In this document: positions 26,607 to 33,652 of the stretch, piece by piece
Position numbering within the stretch: position 1 is the stretch's first letter
How the letters are laid out: every line of letters begins with the position of its first letter
The notes under the pieces: generated by a model
What the model was told of the DNA's origin: nothing
The model's database searches: none
Seen by the model: only the letters and a program-made list of their open reading frames with translations
NCBI RefSeq assembly: GCF_013359935.1
Contig: NZ_JABMCB010000202.1
Coordinates: 859,085 to 923,084 of the forward strand
Source of the DNA: Paenibacillus xylanilyticus
GTDB lineage: Bacteria; Bacillota; Bacilli; Paenibacillales; Paenibacillaceae
Reading direction: 5' to 3'
Length of the DNA stretch: 64,000 nt
Program-made: the position numbers and the translations under genes

Positions 26607-28529
26607 TTAGCCAAGCACCGTCAGCAATTTGTCTTTTTCATTCACAGATACATTTTTTGTGTCCACAACATCGAGATAATTCGAAGTATTTGTAATAATA
26701 ATCGGTGTTACGGTCTCATAACCGGCATCCTTGATCGCTTGCAGGTCAAACTCCATAATCAGATCGCCTACGTGAACCCGGTCACCATCTTTTACATGAG
26801 CATTGAAATATTGGCCTTTCAACTGCACGGTATCTTGTCCGATATGAATCAGCATTTCTACACCATCATCCGTTACAAGTCCGATCGCATGTTTTGTGCG
26901 GTATACCGTTTGTACGACACCATTGATTGGGGATACCACTCTGCCATTGATCGGACGAATCGCAATCCCTTTACCCATATGCTCTCCGGCAAAAGTAATG
27001 TCGTTGATTTCTTTCAATTCAACAACTTCACCTGCCATGGGGCTAAAAATTTCGTATTTGCTGTTCGGATTTGGATCAAGTATAGGTGTTGGCTCCGAAG
27101 CAGGTGTCGGTGCTGCAGCAGCAGTATCTTTGAAACCAACGACATACGTAAGAACAAAACCAAGAACGAATGCAACGGCTGTTGCTACAAGTGCCATGTA
27201 GAATCCGGAGTCAACGCCTGTTGCCGAGTTAATGAAGGTTGGATAGCCGAATACGCCAAGTCCACCAAACATGTACATTTTCGAACCGAAGAATCCCAAA
27301 ATGGCTCCGCCAATTCCGCCTGCAATACAGCTCATGATAAATGGTTTTTTCAGTGGAAGCGTCACACCATAGATCGCCGGCTCGGTTACACCGAAGATGC
27401 CCGAAATGAAAGCTGGAATGCTCAATGATTTCAATTTGGCATTTTTAGTTTTCAACATAACTGCGAGTACCGCACCAATTTGAGCAAAAGAAGCGGCGAA
27501 CGACATGGCAACCACCGGGTCAGCTCCGGACGTGCTCAGGTTCAGAAGCATGACTGGCACCAGACCCCAGTGAAGACCGAACAGTACAAACACCTGCCAC
27601 AAACCGCCGATCACGAGTCCTGTAAGGAGTGGGCTCAGATCATAGATGCCAGTTGCACCTGCACCGATCAATTGTCCTGCCCAAGTGGATACCGGACCAA
27701 TAACTAGGAACGTTGCCGGAACGATAACAAGCAGAGTGAAGAACGGAACAAGGAACGTGCTAACTACTTTAGGAATGATATTTTTGAAGAAACGCTCGAC
27801 TTTTACTGCAAAGAAGGTAGCGATAATGATTGGAATAACCGATGATGAGTAATTCATCAAAATAACGGGAATGCCCAGAAACGTGATGTGAATCGGTGAT
27901 TCAAACAACGTACCCGTGAACAGGGTGTACAACGGATCTCCGGCAGTCAGACCGGACAGCGTAGGATAAACCAGTGTAGCACCGATGGCCATACCCAGGA
28001 ACGGTGTACCGCCAAACTTCTTGATGGCCGTATAACCAAGGAATACCGGGAAGAAGTAAAACAGACAGTCACCCGTTGCATTCAACAGTTGGTAGGTTCC
28101 TGATGTGTCGGTCAACCACCCAAAGGATAAAAACATGGCTGTAAAACCTTTGATCATCCCTGTTGCAGCGAGTAAACCAAGCAGTGGTGTGAAGACACCC
28201 GAAATCATGTCGATAAATCGGCTGAACAGCCCTACTTTTTTACCCGATTCTTCCTTCGTTTCTTCAACCTGACCTTCCGTTGGCAAGTTGCCTACTTTTA
28301 CAATGGCTTTATATACATCCGGCACTTCATTGCCGATTACAACCTGATACTGTCCACCACTCTGCATAACCGTAATTACACCTGGCAGATTTTTTATCTC
28401 TTCCGTTTTAGCAACGCTTTCATTTTTGAGTTTAAAACGCAATCTGGTTACGCAATGGAAGACGCTGTTCACGTTTCCAGAACCACCTACACGGGATAGG
28501 ATGTCTTTGGCCAGTTGATCGTAATTCAT
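26607..28529 (-). CDS. bglP: Beta-glucoside PTS transporter, EIIBCA (locus 1)
   Basis: A 640-residue fusion that imports and phosphorylates aryl-beta-glucosides. Domains in order: EIIB with the phosphocysteine Cys26 in HCVTRLRFKLKN; a membrane EIIC domain with about ten helices; a linker; EIIA of the glucose type with the phospho-His in MLIHIGQDTV. RBS GGGAG is 7 bases before the ATG. It follows the LicT gene, is preceded by a long leader with a RAT site, cre-like box and terminator (28571-28852), and is followed by the GH1 gene. Confidence 0.95.
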   Translation of the reverse strand: MNYDQLAKDILSRVGGSGNVNSVFHCVTRLRFKLKNESVAKTEEIKNLPGVITVMQSGGQYQVVIGNEVPDVYKAIVKVGNLPTEGQVEETKEESGKKVGLFSRFIDMISGVFTPLLGLLAATGMIKGFTAMFLSFGWLTDTSGTYQLLNATGDCLFYFFPVFLGYTAIKKFGGTPFLGMAIGATLVYPTLSGLTAGDPLYTLFTGTLFESPIHITFLGIPVILMNYSSSVIPIIIATFFAVKVERFFKNIIPKVVSTFLVPFFTLLVIVPATFLVIGPVSTWAGQLIGAGATGIYDLSPLLTGLVIGGLWQVFVLFGLHWGLVPVMLLNLSTSGADPVVAMSFAASFAQIGAVLAVMLKTKNAKLKSLSIPAFISGIFGVTEPAIYGVTLPLKKPFIMSCIAGGIGGAILGFFGSKMYMFGGLGVFGYPTFINSATGVDSGFYMALVATAVAFVLGFVLTYVVGFKDTAAAAPTPASEPTPILDPNPNSKYEIFSPMAGEVVELKEINDITFAGEHMGKGIAIRPINGRVVSPINGVVQTVYRTKHAIGLVTDDGVEMLIHIGQDTVQLKGQYFNAHVKDGDRVHVGDLIMEFDLQAIKDAGYETVTPIIITNTSNYLDVVDTKNVSVNEKDKLLTVLG

Positions 28530-28570
28530 AGTAATTCTCCCTCTCTAAGTAGACTCCCCATGCTTGTGAA

Positions 28571-28653
28571 ACAAAGAAAACCTGAACTACTGAACATACA
28601 CAACGTGCCGGATGATCCGGAAACAAGTCATGTTATTCAGCAATTCAGGTTTT
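28571..28653 (-). terminator. Antitermination-type terminator before bglP of locus 1
   Basis: On the minus strand AAAACCTGAA with CTGAA, then a large loop containing CCGGATCATCCGG, then TTCAG and TTCAGGTTTT, followed by CTTTGTTT. This is a strong terminator between the RAT site and the PTS gene. Unlike locus 2, its 5' arm is about 110 bases from the RAT at 28765-28793 and does not overlap it. Confidence 0.75.
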
Positions 28654-28764
28654 GCCCTTAATGGTTGCAACCCTGTAAGGCTGTACACAGCGATATTCGG
28701 TTGTTACTTCAACAACTTCATCTTAAAGTAAGTTGCAACCAGTCTATACTGACCTGGAGTGACC

Positions 28765-28793
28765 GGCATTGCCTGATTGAACAGTAACAATCC
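28765..28793 (-). promoter_or_regulatory. RAT antiterminator site for LicT (locus 1)
   Basis: The 29-base element reads GGATTGTTACTG, then TTCAATCAGGCAATGCC. It matches the consensus of LicT/SacY RAT sites in its 5' GGATTGTTACTG and its central CAGGCAA. A nearly identical one precedes the PTS gene of locus 2. Confidence 0.85.
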
Positions 28794-28797
28794 GATT

Positions 28798-28852
28798 TTT
28801 GTATGCGCTTACTTTATGAATTTATAATATTATAACTTCTGCAGTTTTGCAA
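28798..28852 (-). promoter_or_regulatory. Promoter and cre-like boxes of the bglP leader (locus 1)
   Basis: TTGCAA (28852-28847) and TATTAT (28829-28824) are 17 bases apart on the minus strand. AAAGTAAGCGCATACAAA (28815-28798) matches the CcpA consensus WWTGNAARCGNWWWCAWW except T to A at one position; another near-cre, TGCAAGCGTTTTTT, overlaps the -35. Transcription would start close to the RAT site. The LicT gene has its own promoter, so the leader has a second entry point. Confidence 0.6.
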
Positions 28853-28886
28853 GCGTTTTTTTAAGAAAAGATTTTGGTCTTTTAAA

Positions 28887-29726
28887 CTACTCTGAAGTGG
28901 CGTGCACCACACGTTCGATGTGAATCGACAGATACATCATTTCCTCGTTAGTCAGTTGATATGTGTAGTTGTTTTCAATGAATTTTTTGATCTTCTCCGA
29001 GCATCTATGGGCTTCAGGATATTTCTTCTGAATCAGTTCAAACAATTCATCATCATTGTTATTTTTGTAGTGCTTCCCCTTCACCAGACGCTGGGCAAAA
29101 AATTTCAAATGTGTCACAAATCGATAATAATTCAGCGAATTTTCGTCAAAATCCATTTTGAAATGGTATTTGATAATGGTCAGCACCTCTTGCATCACCT
29201 GAGTCATGCTTCGGATATTTGGCATTTCTTCGTTCAAGGCTGCATTTACAAAATGCAATGCCATAAAACCGGCCTCATCTTCCGGTAAAAGGACACCAAA
29301 CTGATCACAGATCATGTTGAGCGCTTCAAGTCCCACTTCGTATTCATCCTTGTATAACTGCTTCGTTTCCCAGAGTAACCCATTTCGTATAGGCAGATTT
29401 TTGCGGTAACGCTCAATCGCGAAATGAATGTGATCTGTAAGATGGAGGTAGATGCTGTCATTCAGTTTTTTGCCCAATTTCAGTTTGGCATAAGCGATAA
29501 TCTCTTCGGAAACTTTCATGTATTCCAGTGGTATGCTGGAGATTAATGTTTTAAAGTTTTCCTGGATATCTTCATTCTGTAAAGTAAAGATCTTGTCAAT
29601 AAGCTGCTCTGCAACCAGATCACCTGCCCGCTTTTGAAAAGCAATCCCCCGGCCAATGACGATGACTTCTCGATCATCCTGAATAGCAACTACAGCATTA
29701 TTGTTCAGTACCTTCTCGATTTTCAC
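28887..29726 (-). CDS. licT: LicT/BglG family antiterminator (locus 1)
   Basis: A 279-residue regulator with an N-terminal CAT RNA-binding domain (MKIEKVLNNNAVVAI-like start, VIVIGRGIAFQK) and two PRD domains carrying His residues (ALHFVNAAL in PRD1, MYLSIHIERV in PRD2) that PTS phosphorylation controls. The start is GTG 29726, 5 bases after GGGGTGG; the longer upstream frame is not coding. It binds RAT RNA to prevent termination before bglP. A separate promoter (29827-29855) drives it. Confidence 0.93.
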   Translation of the reverse strand: MKIEKVLNNNAVVAIQDDREVIVIGRGIAFQKRAGDLVAEQLIDKIFTLQNEDIQENFKTLISSIPLEYMKVSEEIIAYAKLKLGKKLNDSIYLHLTDHIHFAIERYRKNLPIRNGLLWETKQLYKDEYEVGLEALNMICDQFGVLLPEDEAGFMALHFVNAALNEEMPNIRSMTQVMQEVLTIIKYHFKMDFDENSLNYYRFVTHLKFFAQRLVKGKHYKNNNDDELFELIQKKYPEAHRCSEKIKKFIENNYTYQLTNEEMMYLSIHIERVVHATSE

Positions 29727-29826
29727 TTTATCCACCCCAATATACAGAAAAAGACAAGCCACACCTGCAACGAGGTAATAGGTCCTGCCCTTTTCAACTT
29801 CAATATCAACGATATGTGCGTTCATG

Positions 29827-29855
29827 GTATTACAATTTTCTACATTCTGCAACAA
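29827..29855 (-). promoter_or_regulatory. Promoter of licT (locus 1)
   Basis: TTGTTG and TAATAC are 17 bases apart on the minus strand, about 100 bases before the GTG start. The leader between has no RAT or clear terminator, unlike locus 2. Confidence 0.5.
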
Positions 29856-30060
29856 TAAATTTAATTTGGTTCCGATCGAATTATTTTATTCGCTCCAATC
29901 TTCTATGTACCGAAATACGATTCCAAAGCTGGTCAATTCGTAGAAGATGGACGAAACGGATCCGTTATTTTTTGGCATACATAAATTATTTCATAGCTCT
30001 CTTCTGTAAGGTGCGTGCCGTTCCAGTCCCTGTACAAGTGCCTCCTTCGTCTGTCTCAGT
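29856..30060. other. Non-coding gap upstream of licT (locus 1)
   Basis: Together with the licT leader, about 330 bases carry no convincing gene. A 38-codon stop-bounded frame (plus strand, roughly 29870-29990) reads APIFYVPKYDSKAG and VEDGRNGSVIFWHT, but it has no start and may be chance; a gene fossil is possible. Confidence 0.4.
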
Positions 30061-30366
30061 TCAATTCTTGTTCTTTTTGCTTTCCTTCTCCAGCTCAGCC
30101 TCGATTCTCTTGTTAATTACACTCATCTCATCCGAACTGAGTCGATCCACTTGCTTGAACTCTTTGTCGAATTCGTACTCTTTGGATTCCTTATTGTTCA
30201 TCAGCCCCAAATGATTTTTAATCGCACGAATGTCCTCACGAAGATACAACGTATTACGATAATTATCTACCACAAGACCGAGTATAATGCCAATGACGAT
30301 GACAGTGCCATACGGGACCAAAAGACTGACAATGGCTCCTGCAATTATCAAGACCAATATCAACAA
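30061..30366 (-). CDS. Small membrane protein with charged tail
   Basis: About 101 residues. A hydrophobic N-terminal half (LLILVLIIAGAIVSLLVP, then IVIGIILGLVV) gives two membrane segments; the C-terminal half is charged and probably coiled (DKEFKQVDRL, RIEAELEKESKK). The start TTG 30366 is chosen because GGAGGAGG precedes it by 8 bases and the longer frame has no ribosome site. I do not recognise the family. It follows the PPOX-family gene by 31 bases and may be co-transcribed. Confidence 0.6.
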   Translation of the reverse strand: MLILVLIIAGAIVSLLVPYGTVIVIGIILGLVVDNYRNTLYLREDIRAIKNHLGLMNNKESKEYEFDKEFKQVDRLSSDEMSVINKRIEAELEKESKKNKN

Positions 30367-30397
30367 ATCATTCCACCTCCTCCAGCTAAGAAACGAA

Positions 30398-31033
30398 TCA
30401 ATACAATCTTTTCTCGTATGTTTCTTTGAGTGAACGTGCAACATCGTCCTCCGTAACACCCAATTTGCCAGCGTGCGCAGCAATAATTCGAGCCGGTTTG
30501 GGCAGCTGCTCCTTGGCAGGCCAGCTCTCAGGTTCCCATGTATGCGAACGTTTAAACGCTTTGCCGCAATGCATATAACATTCTTCTACCGTCACTGCAA
30601 TGCCAAGTTTGGGCGTTTTGCCTTGTGTCTGCATTAGCGTCATCAGATCCATATCCCGAATGATCGCTGCTCTGCCATTAATGCGCAGGGTCTCATCAAG
30701 TCCCGGAATAACGAAAATCAAGCCGATGTGCGGGTTGGACAAAATGTTCAACAGCGAGTCAAAACGTCGGTTACCTGGTCGTTCCGGAATCACCAGATGC
30801 TGCTGGTCCACGACGTGTACAAACCCTTCACCGTCACCACGGGGAGACACATCACATGAGCCTGAGCGATTGCTGGTTGACATAAATAACAAGGCAGATC
30901 GGGCTATAAATTGCTGACAATGCTCATCCAGATACGGTATCGTTTTATTCTTCACCAGATCTCCCGGATTACCACAGATCTCTCTGAGGACGTCTTCCGA
31001 TGCAATAATGTCTTTAAATGGGTTGTTATTCAT
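30398..31033 (-). CDS. PPOX-class FMN-dependent flavoprotein (MSMEG_1061-like)
   Basis: A 211-residue split-barrel flavin-binding protein: SNRSGSCDVSPRGDGEGFVHV, LVIPERPGNRRFDSLLNIL and RINGRAAIIRD are typical of the pyridoxamine-5'-phosphate-oxidase-like family subgroup of MSMEG_1061 type. Conserved ELREICGNP near the start fits. These enzymes reduce or bind small molecules; the actual substrate is unknown. It sits between a kinase-like gene and a small membrane protein, all on the minus strand. Confidence 0.85.
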   Translation of the reverse strand: MNNNPFKDIIASEDVLREICGNPGDLVKNKTIPYLDEHCQQFIARSALLFMSTSNRSGSCDVSPRGDGEGFVHVVDQQHLVIPERPGNRRFDSLLNILSNPHIGLIFVIPGLDETLRINGRAAIIRDMDLMTLMQTQGKTPKLGIAVTVEECYMHCGKAFKRSHTWEPESWPAKEQLPKPARIIAAHAGKLGVTEDDVARSLKETYEKRLY

Positions 31034-31073
31034 GGTGAACCTTCCTTTCTATCTGACTGATCGATTTTGGAGG

Positions 31074-31634
31074 TTATAGATCAAACCTTTTTTTGATCGC
31101 CTCGGCTACCTCTTCAGGGCTTTTATGCGTATTATTAATTCGAATATAGTGCTCATGCGTGATTTCTCCAGGCGCTGAATTTAAACGATAGTTCCTCATG
31201 CTCTCGAGCAAATCTTGTTCAGACCATTCTACGTTTCGTTTCGTTGCCTTATGCAGAAGGCGGTGCGGACTACGGTTACGATCCAACCGTTCCGAGGTGT
31301 CTGCTTCCAATTCGACATAACACACTTGCCCGCCTTGAGAGGAAAACAATTCACTAATGCTACGAATATACGCTGTGTCCTGCTCCAGGTCGAAAGCCCA
31401 CACATATGTGAAAATCAAGCCGGGAAGATCACTCTTCGCCACTTCTTCAAAAATTTCCTGTCGGAAAAGACCCACAAGTCTTTTCCCTTGGGGGCTATCA
31501 TAGCTGAAATAGGGAGACACAAGTTCAATCGTCATGTGATTGTGAAACAATTTCAGATCCGTGATCTTCTCCAGTTCCTGCCCGACTGTCATTTTCCCCA
31601 CAGCTTGCGGACCAAAAATGATAATAAATTTCAT
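31074..31634 (-). CDS. P-loop nucleotide kinase-like protein
   Basis: A 186-residue protein with a Walker A GPQAVGKMT near the N-terminus, an early KLFHNHMTIE helix and an LYxxR-type lid region (DRNRSPHRLL). It resembles shikimate/AAA_33-type small kinases. The start ATG 31634 has AGGAG 7 bases upstream; the longer frame is unlikely. It follows the PPOX gene region and precedes the acyltransferase across a terminator. Substrate unknown. Confidence 0.75.
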   Translation of the reverse strand: MKFIIIFGPQAVGKMTVGQELEKITDLKLFHNHMTIELVSPYFSYDSPQGKRLVGLFRQEIFEEVAKSDLPGLIFTYVWAFDLEQDTAYIRSISELFSSQGGQVCYVELEADTSERLDRNRSPHRLLHKATKRNVEWSEQDLLESMRNYRLNSAPGEITHEHYIRINNTHKSPEEVAEAIKKRFDL

Positions 31635-31713
31635 CTGATCACTCCTCATTTGGATAACCATACCATTTGAATTTTCTGGACATTCATCCATATTACCTCT
31701 TTAAAAGCAAATT

Positions 31714-31762
31714 AAAAAGAGATTTCAAGCCATCCCTTTTAATCAGGAGCCTGAAATCTCTT
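31714..31762 (-). terminator. Intrinsic terminator after the acyltransferase gene
   Basis: AAGAGATTTCA and TGAAATCTCTT form an 11-base stem on the minus strand with TTTTTAATTT after it. Confidence 0.88.
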
Positions 31763-31791
31763 ATTCAGATGTTAATATACGTGAATCAAGG

Positions 31792-32880
31792 TTACCTTCC
31801 GATCAACGCCCATCCCCACCTGATTCGCCGCAATCCAATCGCTATTGCCCATGAGAGTAAAAGCGCTGCGACATATGACAGAATAATGCCAAGACTATAA
31901 TGTTGAACCAGTGCCGAGGTGAATTCCCGTCTCCAGAACATCAGCACGAATGGGTGCATCAAGAATACGCCGAAGGCAGCTGTTCCCAGTGAATTCAGCA
32001 GGCGAGTTATCATGCGGGTTCGATCCCGTTTTCTTGCATACACTCGTTCACATGTCATCAACAAAAGCAAACAGGCAGAAAGTGTAAACAAATTGCGGAA
32101 CAAAAACAGTATCGTATAGGTCATGACCGGAGAAGCGGCAAAGGACATTTTTATGTAGTCATTTCCATAAATGAAAATGATGCCCCCACTTAAAAAGGCC
32201 AAGATTAGCAAATACCGATAAGCACGCAGTCTCTTCAACGAAACATCGAAGTTCAAGCCAACCCAGGCGCCAAACCCGATAACGATCAGGTAACTTGGCA
32301 GCAAACTTCCCATTCGCTCGAAGTGAAACTGCAGATGCAATGCATAATAGACAGCCTGTGCCGCAATAAAGAATAAGGGCAAGCAATATTTAAATAAACG
32401 ATATCGGGTCAGCAAAAGAAGCAGTGGAAATATCGCATAAAACTGCAGAATAATAAGAAAAAAGTATAAATGCGTATGAGCTGTTCCTGTCAGCAATTGT
32501 GTAAGGAAGACCATCATGTGAGACATCGGATCATGGCCTGCCAGCAGCTGTTTAACCTTAAAATAAATCATGGACCAGATCAAATAAGGCACAAAAACAT
32601 ACAACAGACGTTTTTTATAGAACCTAAACATCCAGCCCTTTTCCTTTGTTCCGGCACTGTAGTTGTAGAACAATACAAGAGAGGACAGAAACAGAAATGC
32701 AGGCACCGCAAATTGCAGAAAACTGTTCCAGAAATAATAAAAATCATGATCGATCGATTGCTTGGGGTAATGCGCAACTGCTGTGGATGTCGCATGGATG
32801 GCAACCACTGCCATGATGGCAAAAGCCCGATAGAGATCCAGATACTCAATTCGTTTGGGCCGATTAACCGGTTGATTCAT
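31792..32880 (-). CDS. Acyltransferase 3 family membrane protein
   Basis: A 362-residue integral membrane O-acyltransferase with about ten helices. The opening RIEYLDLYRAFAIMAVVAIHAT carries the conserved R...H of the Acyl_transf_3/OafA family, and the end has an FGVFLMHPFVLMF helix also typical. Such enzymes acetylate or succinylate surface polysaccharides (IcaC/OafA/YrhL). A short ribosome site GAGG precedes the ATG. No polysaccharide cluster adjoins, so the target glycan is unknown. Confidence 0.9.
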   Translation of the reverse strand: MNQPVNRPKRIEYLDLYRAFAIMAVVAIHATSTAVAHYPKQSIDHDFYYFWNSFLQFAVPAFLFLSSLVLFYNYSAGTKEKGWMFRFYKKRLLYVFVPYLIWSMIYFKVKQLLAGHDPMSHMMVFLTQLLTGTAHTHLYFFLIILQFYAIFPLLLLLTRYRLFKYCLPLFFIAAQAVYYALHLQFHFERMGSLLPSYLIVIGFGAWVGLNFDVSLKRLRAYRYLLILAFLSGGIIFIYGNDYIKMSFAASPVMTYTILFLFRNLFTLSACLLLLMTCERVYARKRDRTRMITRLLNSLGTAAFGVFLMHPFVLMFWRREFTSALVQHYSLGIILSYVAALLLSWAIAIGLRRIRWGWALIGR

Positions 32881-33019
32881 AATAAAACCTCACTTATGAC
32901 TGATATGGGATGATAGTTTCCGGCCGCAATCCAGATTCTACGCTTCATTGTAATCAGCCTGCGAGGGTTATACAATCGATATCCATATTATTTTCGCCAT
33001 TTCACATCATTATTCAGCA

Positions 33020-33553
33020 TTATTCGACATCGCTAATCCAGAATCGCTCTACGACGTTTCCGTCCGGCTCTATATAATCTTGATCCTGAACACCTCCATT
33101 TCGAAGAATGACTTTTTTGGAAGCTGTATTGTGGGAGTCGCACACAACCAGCACATTGACAATACCGAGCTCCCTCGCCTTTTTTAGACTCAACTCCAGA
33201 ATCCGGGAACCGTACCCGTTCTGCCGCTCTCCCGGGCGAATTCCGTAGCCGATATGTCCACCACTGTTGAACAGTTTGTCGGTAAGTTCATGCCTGATAT
33301 TTACAGCTCCCACCACATTGTCGCTCTCCGTTACCAGCCAAAATGTACTGTCCTTCACCCATCCTTCAGGGATGTCCATTCCTTGTTCGCTTCGACGTAA
33401 AGAGGCTATCATTTCTTCAAAATTACTGGGATCTTTGGCAATAACCCAAGGTACCATCAATTCTCCACTTTTGAGCCAGTCCTGATAAAATGCCATGTAA
33501 GCTGCTTTATACACAACTGAGGGTTTAACCAGTCTGACTTGTTCTTTTACCAT
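33020..33553 (-). CDS. GNAT family N-acetyltransferase
   Basis: A 177-residue acetyltransferase with the acetyl-CoA loop in GIRPGERQNGYGSRILELSL and a following VCDSHNTASKKVILRNGG segment typical of the family. The N-terminal half includes an RRSEQGMDIPEGWV stretch seen in the subgroup that acts on amino groups of amino acids or antibiotics. It is a single-gene unit between the acyltransferase and rhamnosidase genes. Substrate unknown. Confidence 0.88.
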   Translation of the reverse strand: MVKEQVRLVKPSVVYKAAYMAFYQDWLKSGELMVPWVIAKDPSNFEEMIASLRRSEQGMDIPEGWVKDSTFWLVTESDNVVGAVNIRHELTDKLFNSGGHIGYGIRPGERQNGYGSRILELSLKKARELGIVNVLVVCDSHNTASKKVILRNGGVQDQDYIEPDGNVVERFWISDVE

Positions 33554-33590
33554 ACGAAGTACACTCTCCTCATTCTGATTTCTATAGGCA

Positions 33591-33627
33591 AAAAGAAAAG
33601 AGGATCTGCGTTTAAGCAGATCCTTTC
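33591..33627 (-). terminator. Intrinsic terminator after the rhamnosidase gene
   Basis: AGGATCTGC and GCAGATCCT form a 9-base stem on the minus strand followed by CTTTTCTTTTT. Confidence 0.9.
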
Positions 33628-33652
33628 CCGGGTCTAATGTTCTGCTGTTATA

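Noticed and set aside
29870..29990. Plus-strand 38-codon frame ending VIFWHT
   Set aside because: No start, ribosome site or recognisable family; may be chance, so not annotated as a gene.
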